A stretch of 64,000 nt of DNA from Sarocladium kiliense (taxonomy: Eukaryota; Ascomycota; Sordariomycetes; Hypocreales; Sarocladiaceae), in assembly GCA_030734395.1 (NCBI GenBank), contig JAUZTG010000039.1:186001-250000 (forward strand), read 5' to 3'. The notes under the pieces are model-generated. The model was not told the DNA's origin. It made no database searches and was given only the letters and a program-made list of their open reading frames with translations. Position numbers and translations under genes: made by a program. How positions within the stretch are numbered: position 1 is the stretch's first letter; the number at the start of each line of letters is the position of its first letter. Positions 55,401-64,000 of this stretch are shown piece after piece.

Positions 55401-56328
55401 GAACACAACGGCAAGTCAAACCAGGCTTGCATTCTGCAGGCCTGTACATGGAAGTTAAATCTTCCATGCAATGTTCAACGCACATTCACTGGGTCCGGCG
55501 GCACGACGATCAACGGGAAATCTGACAAGCGTAAGCTTTGAACGCCAAGGATATTAAAGATCAAAGATCAATCTGTCAACGATGGATCATGTTTTATTCA
55601 TGTCTTAAGGTATAAGTATGCTAATTGGTCCATTGGAAACGATCCTTCTCACTATGGGCAGCCTTGTGAGATACCCTTGGCATACATATTGGTATCGGCT
55701 AATCATCATGCAAGGCAGACCATCCGCGGGCCTTAGACAGCTGAAGCCCTACCAGGGTATGCCGGTCCGGCAAATGCTTGTAACCAATTGCAACCAGCAA
55801 ACATGGGTGCCTCAATAACCTTCTACTGGGTTGGTAGAAGTGGTGCAACATCTGAAGCTCTGTGGGGTGCTGTGCGAAGCTGAGGCCGCAAGCCAACAAG
55901 TCTTTCGACTATCTCAGGAACTCGTTGGCTGGGCACTCATCCCTATGGCCGGGCCGGGGCGCTAATCTCCGCCGAGACTTATAAGAATCGCTCGAGGGAT
56001 GCGCACTTGCTACTCGGTTTCGGATTCCGTAGATCGTGGATCCATCAACCAGTACCAAACAGGCCAAGGTAGAAGAACTCGTACCCCTCGTGTTGCCTGC
56101 CCAGAACTATCCATCCTTAGCCTTTGCCCATCACCTGCCTTTGTTCTTGCAGACGAACGGTCCCGAGAGCTCACCCGATAGAGCAATTCCTTCTCGATTG
56201 GCAAGCCCTGCTATTGGGTGTAGTCGTCTTGTTGTCGACAATATGCGTCGCGGCGAGTACAGCGGTGCACCTGACCCCCTGTCGTAGGCAGAGAATTGGC
56301 GGAGCAGGGTCGTCGTGGCAGGGGGAAC
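52401..56328. other. 3.9 kb region without a recognisable gene
   Basis: The longest gene-free stretch in the window. Open frames are below about 105 codons, point both ways, and encode nothing I recognise. One 14-base tandem repeat (52588-52628) is present. Stop codons are frequent in all frames. A TATAAG at 55980-55985 lies 345 bases before the next gene's first codon. A decayed mobile element or lost gene is possible but not demonstrable by eye. Confidence 0.5.
52588..52628. repeat. 14-base tandem repeat, about three copies
   Basis: GTTCCCTTGTCACC at 52588-52601 and 52602-52615, with a near-complete third copy at 52616-52628. Located about 190 bases after the large regulator gene. Confidence 0.85.
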
Positions 56329-58206
56329 ATGGAAAGAGGCACAGCTCGACAGAGCTGCTGGACGTGTAAAAGTAAGTGCAATCCTTACTTCACAGATCGA
56401 TGCATGCCCCAGCGATTGTAATCATAAGACGAGCAACACACGTACGCTGCGGATCGAACAGAACACCAGTTCCTGTTGCGTCTAACAATGCTGGCGCTAA
56501 TGGGATCAAAATCAATAGAAAGAAAGATCGGATGCGACAGATCTCTCCCATCTTGCGCCAACTGCGAACGTTCAGGTCGCGAATGTGAAGGATACAACAT
56601 TCGCCTCACATGGCCCGACCAGCCAGACGGGCGCCGGAAGCTTGGGGAGCTGGTTCATTCACCTGCTTCTCCATCCGCAGAGGCTGCTTGGCCTCGTCAC
56701 TACGGAACTCAATTTCTGAATGTCACAAGTGAGGACATCATACTGTCAACCGGCAACCAGAATCCGAGCCGTCTAGTCTCGAGCCCTATGCTTCCGGCGC
56801 CACGAAGAAGCCTGTGTTTGCACCAAGCGATCCTGGGTCAAGAGGCTTCGTTGCTTTCATACTGTAAGTCAAGGACATGAGATCCGGAACATTAGGACAC
56901 GAACTGACTTGAGGCAGACGAAAGAAGGATATCAGCCATGATATCAACCACCCAGGTTCCAAATGGTTTTCGCTCCGAGCTGCTCCCCATGGCACTTTCA
57001 GCCAGAGACCAGGCTTCCATGTCGCTATTCAACGCTATGCTTGCAGTCTCTGCATATCATCACTTCGGAACTCAGGCTGCGTTGCCCTACAAGCTCAACG
57101 CCGTCAGAAGCCTCGTCGAGTCCCTCCGCATAGGTGGTCCACCAATGGGCAATGGGCTGTACAACTCCGATCGAAATCAAACCGACATGATAGATACACA
57201 AATAGCAGCATCCATGATGTTATGTGTGTATAGCGTGAGTTGGAAGCTGACCTTATTCTGTTGTCCGGACAGCTTTGTTGATATCATAACAAGGTTTTTG
57301 ATGAGGCAGAAGGGAACTGGCACATGCATCTTGATGGCGCGCGGTTTATGCTTCAACGACTCGCCGCTAGTCACAGTCCGCGGTTTAAATCCAGCTTCTT
57401 GCTGACATGGTTCCTTTACCACGAGGTCCTGGCCTGCTTTACGCAGCCTCTGAGAGAGAACCCACAAGAGTTAGATTTGCTCCAGCTCCTGGAAGGAGCT
57501 GAAGGGAACAAGACCATCGTGAGTTCGGCGAAACGCAAATACGTCTCTAGAGCGCGATGCACTGACATACCAGATTGTCGGCTCTTTGGGCTGTTCAACT
57601 GGAGTGATCGAGATCATCCATCGAGTCAACCGCATGCGAGCTTCGATACTGCGTCAGAACGAAACGCGAGAAAGGCTTCACGACCAATTAACTTCACAAA
57701 GACTTATTCTTGAACATCAATTAAACTCACTGAGACAGCACATCCATCCCGAAGAGGAGTCTGCAATCACCCCTCTTCGACGCATACAAATTCTCTCCAC
57801 CGCCGAGCTCTACCGCTTGGCGGCACATTTATACCTTCTTGAAGTCGTGCCATCCCACGATGACAATACGGTCCGACCAGCCATACTCTCCCTCGCTCTA
57901 GAGGCACTTGATAGACTGGAGGTGGCCACGTGTCCATGGCCTTTGTTTATCATTGCCTGCGAGGCGATAGATGACAATGTAAGGGTGAGAGTTCTGCGAG
58001 TGCTTGACAAGATGGATGTGTCAAGGGGCATTGGGAATGTGAGGGTTATGAGAGGAATTGTGGAAGCTTTCTGGAAGCAGGTCGACCTGAGGGCCGATGC
58101 TGGAAGTGGCCCAGGTAACACTGGACGAGACCCTCACGCTCAGCGTTTTTCTCTGTCGTGGGCAGATCTGGTGAACTGTGACACTCCTGTTCCTTGGTTT
58201 ATTTGA
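56329..58206 (+). CDS. Zn2Cys6 transcription factor, five exons
   Basis: Exons: 56329-56371, 56519-56863, 56918-57234, 57294-57518 and 57574-58206; together 520 residues. The first intron splits the zinc cluster: splicing joins the tiny first exon to give CWTCKKRKIGCDRSLPSCAN with cysteines 10, 13, 20, 27, 30 and 37 in perfect spacing. The body (SAMISTTQVPNGFRSELLPM, FNAMLAVSAYHHFG, LTWFLYHEVLACF) matches the Fungal_trans_2 type regulatory domain of Uga3/ArcA-like factors. Intron 3 ends in AAG. The first exon is only 43 bases and easily missed. The target is unknown; it sits alone next to the gene-free stretch. Confidence 0.85.
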
Positions 58207-58643
58207 GGAAGGACTCCGTCATTGCAGGTTGACAGGAACTCCACGACAAGCGTGCTGGATCATTACGGCATCAAGCACAGGGATCATGGTACACTAACGT
58301 CTTACGTGGCTCCTACCATACGTTACAAGATCGGGATTTACTCAGAAGCCATTGGCAGTGACAAAAAGGTGATGAAAAGTCACAGGCTCTCCTGGGAGCA
58401 ACACCAATAAGAGCACAAGCTTCAGCTACACTGCTCCGCTCGGAACCTACTTCCAGTGAAACCTTCCAAGTCTGTCAGAATGTTGAGGCCGATTCGACGG
58501 TGGCGCTTTCATCACTAGAATACTAATACGCTACCTGCTGGAAATAACTTCCCTTGGGCTTTCCTTCCTCCTTCAACTACAATTTCCGAGCTCAATATCA
58601 GAGTATTCCCCGTTTCCACCTCTGACCTTCTCAACCCTTCGCC
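58207..58643. other. Intergenic region, promoter of the secreted unknown protein
   Basis: 437 bases between two rightward genes; the last 100 bases are CT-rich and probably a leader. No TATA box seen. Confidence 0.5.
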
Positions 58644-59615
58644 ATGAAGCTCACTGTGGCAACGAGCAGCATTGCGCTGCTCTCGCTAGTCGCCAGCACT
58701 GATGCCTTGGCTGTCATCAGATGCTCTAGCAGCCGAACTGTGCCTCTGATTGACGAGGATCTCAAGTCCTCTGTGACTGCAGCTGCCGGCCCTCGGGAAC
58801 CTATCGAGACGGCCTTTAGCCCCGACAGGCTCACCCGGACCCTGAGACCGTTCGCCGACCGTCCCCGTCCGACAGAACCTCCTAAGCAGGAACTGTATCT
58901 CGCCTACGACCCTGATGGCGAGGTTAAGACGATGGCCAAGCAGGATTGGATCAGCAAGTTCCCAACGTTTGTTGCCTCTGCGGTTACGGTCCCATTGTTG
59001 GGTATTCTCAACCACAAAAAGAGTCGACCTGAGGCCGTTGAGCCTGACGAAGCGGTATGTAGAGCAAAGAGACCTATTTTGAAGCCGCACACTGATCTTT
59101 ACGGTTCGAAACATGCAGACCGTCACGTCAAGCGGACCTCAGAAGCGAGACGCCAAGGGTGAGACTGTATCGACTGAGGCCATTCAGAAACTAGCGAAAG
59201 CCCTCGAGGCCACTGGGACTGTTTCACTGGTATGGGTTAACTCATACGAACACCTTAATAAATATTCCCAAAGCTGACGGTAGCCTTGTATCAGGCTCGC
59301 GCGCTGGAGTTACTACAGGGCTCCCCACTTGGGTCAGTCCCTTTCGTCCTCCCGAATGGCAACGGGCCCGAGGGAACAACTAAGGAAAGCCGGGGCATTT
59401 GGATTCTGTTTTCTATCGGGGACTTTATGGGTGATGGTGATGAAGCGAAGAAGCCCACGTTGGAGGCCTCAAGTGAAGACCCCGCCCCCCTGGCCACCCT
59501 TGAGCCAAAGCCAATAGAGGAGGGTGCGGGCTCGTCCATTGAGAAGACCCAAGAGCCCCCGGCTGTCCAGGATGCCGGACATGTCAAGGAAGAAGTCATG
59601 CACAAGGAGGAATAG
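58644..59615 (+). CDS. Secreted or membrane-associated protein of unknown function
   Basis: Three exons: 58644-59054, 59119-59229 and 59295-59615, giving 280 residues, with start context CGCCATGAAG. Signal peptide about 1-22 (ending in DALA). A Pro/Arg-rich region is followed by a hydrophobic stretch (about 108-125, FPTFVASAVTVPLLGIL), a short helical part across exons 2-3 (AIQKLAKALEATG... ALELLQG), and an acidic, Pro/Glu-rich C-terminus. No domain or catalytic motif is recognised. The introns (64 and 65 bases) keep the frame and use GT-AG with CAG ends. Probably a lineage-restricted protein. Confidence 0.65.
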
Positions 59616-60551
59616 ATTTCGCCACTATCCTGGACCATCACTCCGCCAGGAGTTGCTGACCTGTCTTGCACAAGCACTACTCTGCTGCCCGGCATACTTC
59701 CAAATAGTGTATCAACAGCTTACCCTACGACTACGACGATCACCGAGGGTATTGATTGTGGTTCATGTGCCGTGATATGGAAGACAGCGACCATCATACC
59801 GTTTGTCCCGGTCATCCCAACATAGACGGTCACAGGTTATGGTCCTTGGACGAAGACGGTCTTGGTGTGTGAGACAACAAGAGGGTGCTTTGCTTGATTT
59901 CGCTTGATTCTGTTACTTGGTATCTTAGTATGCGTATGGCAGCTGATCTGTAATATGGATAATTATCTCTTTGCTTCCAGTGGCTTGAATTGCGATCTCA
60001 GGCTAGACCCATGTGGCAAGGGCCAAACGGGAAGTCGGAGCAGCTTGTCAATGTCTAATTGTAGTAAGCGAGAAGTTCTGTCGCAAAATAGATTGGTGTC
60101 AGCTAAATGGGATCATGCTTCACAAGGTTCGTTCTGCAAGTCTCTTATCTCTATGTGGCCCCGTGCCACAGGGTGCGGATCCTTCACCATCTGCAACCAT
60201 AGGTAGGATGAGCCCAACGCGCCTAACATACAAGCAGACGTAGCCGAAGCTAGCCTAACGATCTGGAGAACTGAAAAGGGGTGCTCGGCATAAACCGAGA
60301 CAACCTGCAGCTAAGAATGCCGGACCAACGATCTCCAGACCAAAGAAGGGGAAGAGGGCGCTCCGGAATCGTATCGACCATGCCTATCAACGCCGGCTTG
60401 TCTAATGATAGAGCAAGGAATCCGGTCTTGCTCGCCTAGCACTTATAAGCGCACGACTCATTCCTTGTCGGTTACTCAATACAGCCCCAAATCACGGGTG
60501 AGGAGTAAACCAGCTCGCAGCCGTCTCCAACGGGGATCCTCTCCCTCTTCC

Positions 60552-60803
60552 ATGGAAAACCCCCAACCTCCGCCCACGATCCAAACAGATCTAGAACCCC
60601 TCATATCCCCATCTGAACCCATGCTCTTGATCCAACATTACCCACAGCAACTCTCTCGGCAAAAGTCCACCCCCTCCTTCTGTATCCTGCGCTATCATAA
60701 CCAAAAGCGACTAACACGCGCAACAGCCCAGAGTTCGTCATCTCACCTCGGTAAATTTCTGCACCAAGGAGAATTCACCTATGCGGTGGCGTCCGGGGTC
60801 TGA
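60552..60803 (+). CDS. Possible small gene, structure uncertain
   Basis: A TATA element (TATAAG, 60444-60449) lies 108 bases before an ATG in good context (CTTCCATGGAA). Unspliced, the frame encodes 83 residues, Pro- then Ser-rich. Splice signals suggest a more complex gene: an intron at 60682-60726 (GTATCC ... CTAAC ... CAACAG, 45 bases, in frame) and another at 60751-60820 (GTAAAT...AACAG). If both are used the product continues beyond 60821 and its frame differs according to the acceptor chosen. No domain recognised. Start and promoter are plausible; the rest is uncertain. Confidence 0.3.
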   Translation: MENPQPPPTIQTDLEPLISPSEPMLLIQHYPQQLSRQKSTPSFCILRYHNQKRLTRATAQSSSSHLGKFLHQGEFTYAVASGV

Positions 60804-60872
60804 GTGGAGCGCATAAACAGATACCGACCCAGAAACTGCCTTTCCTGGTCCAGATTCAATATCGGGCACATG

Positions 60873-60961
60873 CTGGGGGCTTTGTTTCTTCTCACTATGC
60901 CCTAGGGTCGCATCGTGGCGTCCACATAGAGGCCCCGGTCACCCGGAACGAGCGACCCCGG
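60873..60961. promoter_or_regulatory. Cluster of possible CreA (carbon catabolite repressor) sites
   Basis: Three matches to SYGGRG: CTGGGG at 60873-60878 and CCCCGG (reverse strand CCGGGG) at 60933-60938 and 60956-60961. They lie 360-450 bases upstream of the arabinofuranosidase start. Close pairs of such sites are the form usually needed for repression by glucose. The motif is short, so chance matches are possible. Confidence 0.35.
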
Positions 60962-61183
60962 ATTCCCTATTATATGCAAAGGCCCCTTGGCGAAACTGCC
61001 GAAGCGGTCCTGTAAGCTGTGAGAAAATTGGCATCGTGGGCCCGGACCAAGGTTGAATTGGTGTGGCTTCCGTGGATAGCCTGACGGGGTGTCGTATCTC
61101 GGCTGTCCAACTTCGTGACTGGAAGTAAACGTACGCGAAGAGAGCGAAAGACAGCAGCCCGCACATAGATCTTGGTAGAAACA

Positions 61184-61191
61184 TATATAAA
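61184..61191 (+). promoter_or_regulatory. TATA box of the GH62 gene
   Basis: TATATAAA in ACATATATAAACAAG, 129 bases before the ATG at 61320. Confidence 0.6.
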
Positions 61192-61319
61192 CAAGATCGT
61201 CATCCTCCCTGCCACATCCAGATGATCTCGCCAAGGGCCCTTGAAACTGTATCCCATTGATCGTCAATCAGATCCTCAGCCAGTTCGAGCCCCTAGCTCG
61301 ACCATTTGACGTTGTCAAG

Positions 61320-62486
61320 ATGAAGTTCTCACCTTTGACCCTCGCTTCCCTGCTCATCAGCTCCGCCTCCGCACAATGTGATCTCCCTTCCAGCTACCGC
61401 TGGTCCTCCAGCGGCGTTCTCGCACAGCCCAAGAGCGGCTGGGCCTCCCTCAAGGACTTCACCATTGCTCCGTACCAGGGCAAGCATCTCGTGTATGCCA
61501 CCAAGTACGAAAACGCCTATGGTTCCATGAACTTCGGCCTCTTCAGCGACTTCAGCCAGATGGGCAGTGCCAGCCAGAACGCTATGAGCAGCGGCACCGT
61601 CGCTCCTACGCTCTTCTACTTCGCACCCAAGAGCATCTGGATCCTTGCATACCAATGGGGACAGTGGCCATTCCTCTATAAGACCTCTACTGATCCTACG
61701 AACCCCAACGGCTGGGGAGCCGCGCAGCCGCTCTTCACAGGCAGCATCACCGACTCCGGCACCGGTCCCATCGACCAGACCCTCATTGCAGACTCCACGA
61801 CCATGTACCTCTTCTTCTGCGGTGACAACGGCCGCATCTACCGCTCCAGCATGCCCATCGGCAACTTCCCCGGCAGCTTCGGCTCCTCCTACCAGACCAT
61901 CATGCAGGACACCCAAGCGAACCTCTTCGAAGCCGTCCAGGTCTACAAGCTCAAAGGCCTCCAGAAATACCTCATGATCGTCGAGGCCATGGGTGCAAAC
62001 GGCCGATTCTTCCGCTCCTTCACCGCCACCTCCCTCGGCGGCAGCTGGACTCCCCAAGCCGCCTCAGAAAACAACCCCTTCGCCGGCAAGGCCAACAGCG
62101 GTGCTACCTGGACCAACGACATCAGCCATGGCGAGCTCGTCCGCACGACAGCCGACCAGACCTTCGAGATCGACGCTTGCAAACTGCAGCTTCTCTACCA
62201 GGGTCGCAACCCCAATGACAACCCTTCAGACTACAATAGGCTCCCCTACAGGCCTGGTCTTCTCACTCTGCAGAACCCTAGCGGCAACACCGGCGGCGGC
62301 GGCGGCTCGCAGCCTACGACGACGACTTCATCGAACCCCTCGAACCCCACTAATGGAAACGGCGGTGGTGGTGGTAGCTGTGCTGCTTTGTATGGTCAGT
62401 GCGGTGGCTCAGGATTCACTGGTCCGAAGTGCTGCTCTTCCGGAACTTGCAAGTACAGCAACGATTGGTACTCACAGTGTCTGTGA
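61320..62486 (+). CDS. Secreted GH62 alpha-L-arabinofuranosidase with CBM1
   Basis: A single exon encoding 388 residues; the ATG at 61320 (CAAGATGAAG) starts a signal peptide (1-18). The GH62 domain spans about 20-325. Likely catalytic residues: Asp46 (SLKDFTIAP, base), Asp152 (GPIDQTLI, pKa modulator) and Glu204 (LFEAVQVYK, acid). A Gly/Thr/Ser/Asn-rich linker leads to a C-terminal CBM1 (353-388) with GQCGGSGFTGPKCC and DWYSQCL. It removes arabinose side chains from arabinoxylan outside the cell; the CBM1 binds cellulose and keeps it on the plant wall. It is complete, and carbon-source control is likely from the promoter. Confidence 0.95.
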   Translation: MKFSPLTLASLLISSASAQCDLPSSYRWSSSGVLAQPKSGWASLKDFTIAPYQGKHLVYATKYENAYGSMNFGLFSDFSQMGSASQNAMSSGTVAPTLFYFAPKSIWILAYQWGQWPFLYKTSTDPTNPNGWGAAQPLFTGSITDSGTGPIDQTLIADSTTMYLFFCGDNGRIYRSSMPIGNFPGSFGSSYQTIMQDTQANLFEAVQVYKLKGLQKYLMIVEAMGANGRFFRSFTATSLGGSWTPQAASENNPFAGKANSGATWTNDISHGELVRTTADQTFEIDACKLQLLYQGRNPNDNPSDYNRLPYRPGLLTLQNPSGNTGGGGGSQPTTTTSSNPSNPTNGNGGGGGSCAALYGQCGGSGFTGPKCCSSGTCKYSNDWYSQCL

Positions 62487-62819
62487 TAAAGCCGTTGTCG
62501 ACGGTGATTGTGATGGTACATAGGGTTTGAGTACATATGCTTTCGCTAGTGACATATCTTCTCCTAGGATACTCCAAGTATCTGGGCAATGCGGTGCTTT
62601 ATACAATGCCTACCTTTTCGTTGCCGTGATGCCGATCCCTGCCTCAAGTGAGAGTAATTTCGACGACACTTGATGTGGACTGAGAATGCTAGAGAAAAGA
62701 TGTAATTAATGTGAAACACGCCGTTCAAACTATCAAAACGCCAGGTGCATCCTCGAAGAGGGCCTATGCTCTGGAGAAAGGAAGCAAATGCAGAATCGAA
62801 TAACGTCACCCCCAAACGC
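62487..62819. other. Convergent intergenic region
   Basis: 333 bases between the 3' ends of the GH62 and TAPT1-family genes. Nothing beyond presumed 3' untranslated sequence. Confidence 0.5.
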
Positions 62820-64000
62820 CTACCAAATGCGCTTCGATACCATGTCATAGCGATTCACCCCTTGAAAGTCCACCTCCTGCTTCTTCTTCTCCCCATCGGC
62901 TCCTCCCCTCTTCCCGCCGATTCCTTTGGCATCTCTTAGCCCCTCAGTCTTGTCGGCGTGGATCCAACGCTGTCTCTCCTCGCCAACCTCAATATGCCCA
63001 AAGCCGCCAACGCGTCTTCCTGCTGACTCATATGACTCCCTCTCGAGTGTGCCACGAGCAACGGCCTGGTCACGCGTCTTCATCTTCGCGTAGCGGTTCC
63101 TGGCGTACTTGAGCAGAAGCATACCCAGAAGGAGCTTGAGGATGAGAAGAACAAGGAAGACAATGAAGAAGACGATGACCATGGTCAATGTAGCGATGAA
63201 GTCGTCTGAGGTCCAGGAGTACCATGGTCGAGAGTTCAGTGGCGAACCATAAGGGTACCCGTATGTAGCTCGGCCCAGCGAGTCCCGAATAAGCGAGTCA
63301 AATCGTGTCAACGCGGCAAGTACCGCTGGTGACGAAGGTGTTGCCGAAGGGTCGCTCAGTGAAGTTTGCGTAGTCGGCGGCCCAGGCATCGGCACATGCG
63401 TCGACAAGAACATGTGATAAGTCTGAATGGATGCGCGGATGAAGAGACACGACAACGGTATGACCGCGAGCCCAAGTCGGCGTGTAAGCGAAGGTGCCGA
63501 GAAAGCCTAGTGATGTTAGTTACAACAAATCTTTTAGGCTGCGCGAGGACTTACATTAGTATAGTAGTCCTTACAGAGAATGTCAAGGGTTCTACTATAA
63601 AAGGCTGGCTTGATGTTGTTGAACTTCGTCACATAGGCATGCTTGATCGTATCAACTAGCATCTCGCTCCCAACCACAATGAGAAATGGTGATAGTACCT
63701 CGCCAGACATGAGCCATGATGGTATCATGGTGAAGCTAGCCGGCATGTTCGAGGAAGTGTGCCTCGGTCCAGCGTCATCGGACCCAACGTCCAGTCCGGC
63801 ACCTGGTACTGAGAGTCCGCCAACCTCAACAACGTTGCGCATGCCAATGATAAGAAGCATGATCCATAGCTGAAACCGCTCAACAATGTCGGCGCAGGTA
63901 AGTTGGAAGAGGTTGTCCTTCTCAAAGCGTTTGAAAACCGTGCTCTTGATCTCCACGAATTGGTTCGACAGTAGGAGTGTCAGCAGGGCATTCGAGTACG
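62820..64000 (-). CDS. TAPT1/EMP65-family membrane protein, C-terminal part
   Basis: The 5' end is beyond the window. Visible exons: 64000-63555 (partial) and 63506-62820, with a 48-base intron, giving DYYTNAFSAPSLTRRLGLAV at the junction. The family signature is clear: SNQFVEIKSTVFKRFEKDN then LFQLTCADIVERFQLW. Several membrane segments follow, including FIATLTMVIVFFIVFLVLLI near the end, before a basic, cytosolic tail. Yeast Emp65 is an endoplasmic-reticulum protein that works with the SUN-like Slp1 in protecting folding proteins; human TAPT1 affects cilia and skeleton. About 375 residues are in the window. The function here is inferred from the family. Confidence 0.85.

Larger units (their letters stand above)
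59616..61319. other. Intergenic region with a possible tiny gene and the GH62 promoter
   Basis: 1.7 kb. Contains the candidate gene at 60552, possible carbon-catabolite sites and the GH62 TATA box, listed separately. The part 59616-60440 shows nothing recognisable. Confidence 0.45.

Noticed and set aside
61329..62057. 242-codon frame antisense to the GH62 gene
   Set aside because: Shadow of a GC3-rich gene; the same effect appears opposite AA9 (11753-12484) and LAT1 (46095-46808).

Overview
The window reads as nuclear DNA of a filamentous ascomycete (Pezizomycotina; class not resolved, a plant-associated or saprotrophic lifestyle is likely). The reasons are short GT-AG introns of about 45-70 bases with CTAAC/CTGAC-type branch sites, CT-rich leaders, Zn2Cys6 regulators, a secreted lytic polysaccharide monooxygenase, an ascomycete-type class II peroxidase, and fungal housekeeping genes such as SEC7, NUP49, FIP1, RPC31, HSM3 and LAT1. 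Coordinates below are gene spans; exon limits that I derived from splice signals and reading frame are given in the evidence.

Region 1 (1-24 kb) is accessory and metabolic. It holds the 3' end of an S28 serine peptidase gene, a multi-pass membrane protein, a secreted GMC oxidoreductase, a small cysteine-rich secreted protein, a non-RD protein kinase, a BBE-type FAD oxidase, a secreted AA9 monooxygenase with a lysine-rich tail, a phosphopantothenoylcysteine decarboxylase divergent from a D-2-hydroxyacid dehydrogenase, an aromatic-hydroxylase-like FAD monooxygenase, a DenD-type (D-erythronate dehydrogenase-like) epimerase, a secreted class II peroxidase and a serine hydrolase. Four of these (GMC, BBE, AA9, peroxidase) belong to families linked by H2O2 chemistry in plant-polymer attack.

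Region 2 (24-47 kb) is mostly housekeeping. FIP1 and NUP49 are divergent; RPC31 (RNA polymerase III), an eight-exon NAD-epimerase, an L-asparaginase with a long basic N-terminus, HSM3 (proteasome-assembly chaperone), SEC7 (Arf-GEF) and mitochondrial LAT1 (pyruvate dehydrogenase E2) follow.

Region 3 (47-64 kb) is accessory again. It has an MCT-type transporter divergent from a large Zn2Cys6 regulator, a 3.9 kb stretch with no recognisable gene, a second Zn2Cys6 regulator with five exons, a secreted protein of unknown function, a possible tiny gene, a secreted GH62 arabinofuranosidase with a cellulose-binding module, and a TAPT1/EMP65-family membrane protein cut by the window end.

No rRNA, tRNA, CRISPR array or intact transposable element was recognised. 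No clearly novel multi-gene system stands out. The best leads are the redox-enzyme neighbourhood in the first 22 kb, the small secreted protein with its downstream intron and degenerate repeats, the lysine-tailed AA9 enzyme, and two or three cryptic small genes.
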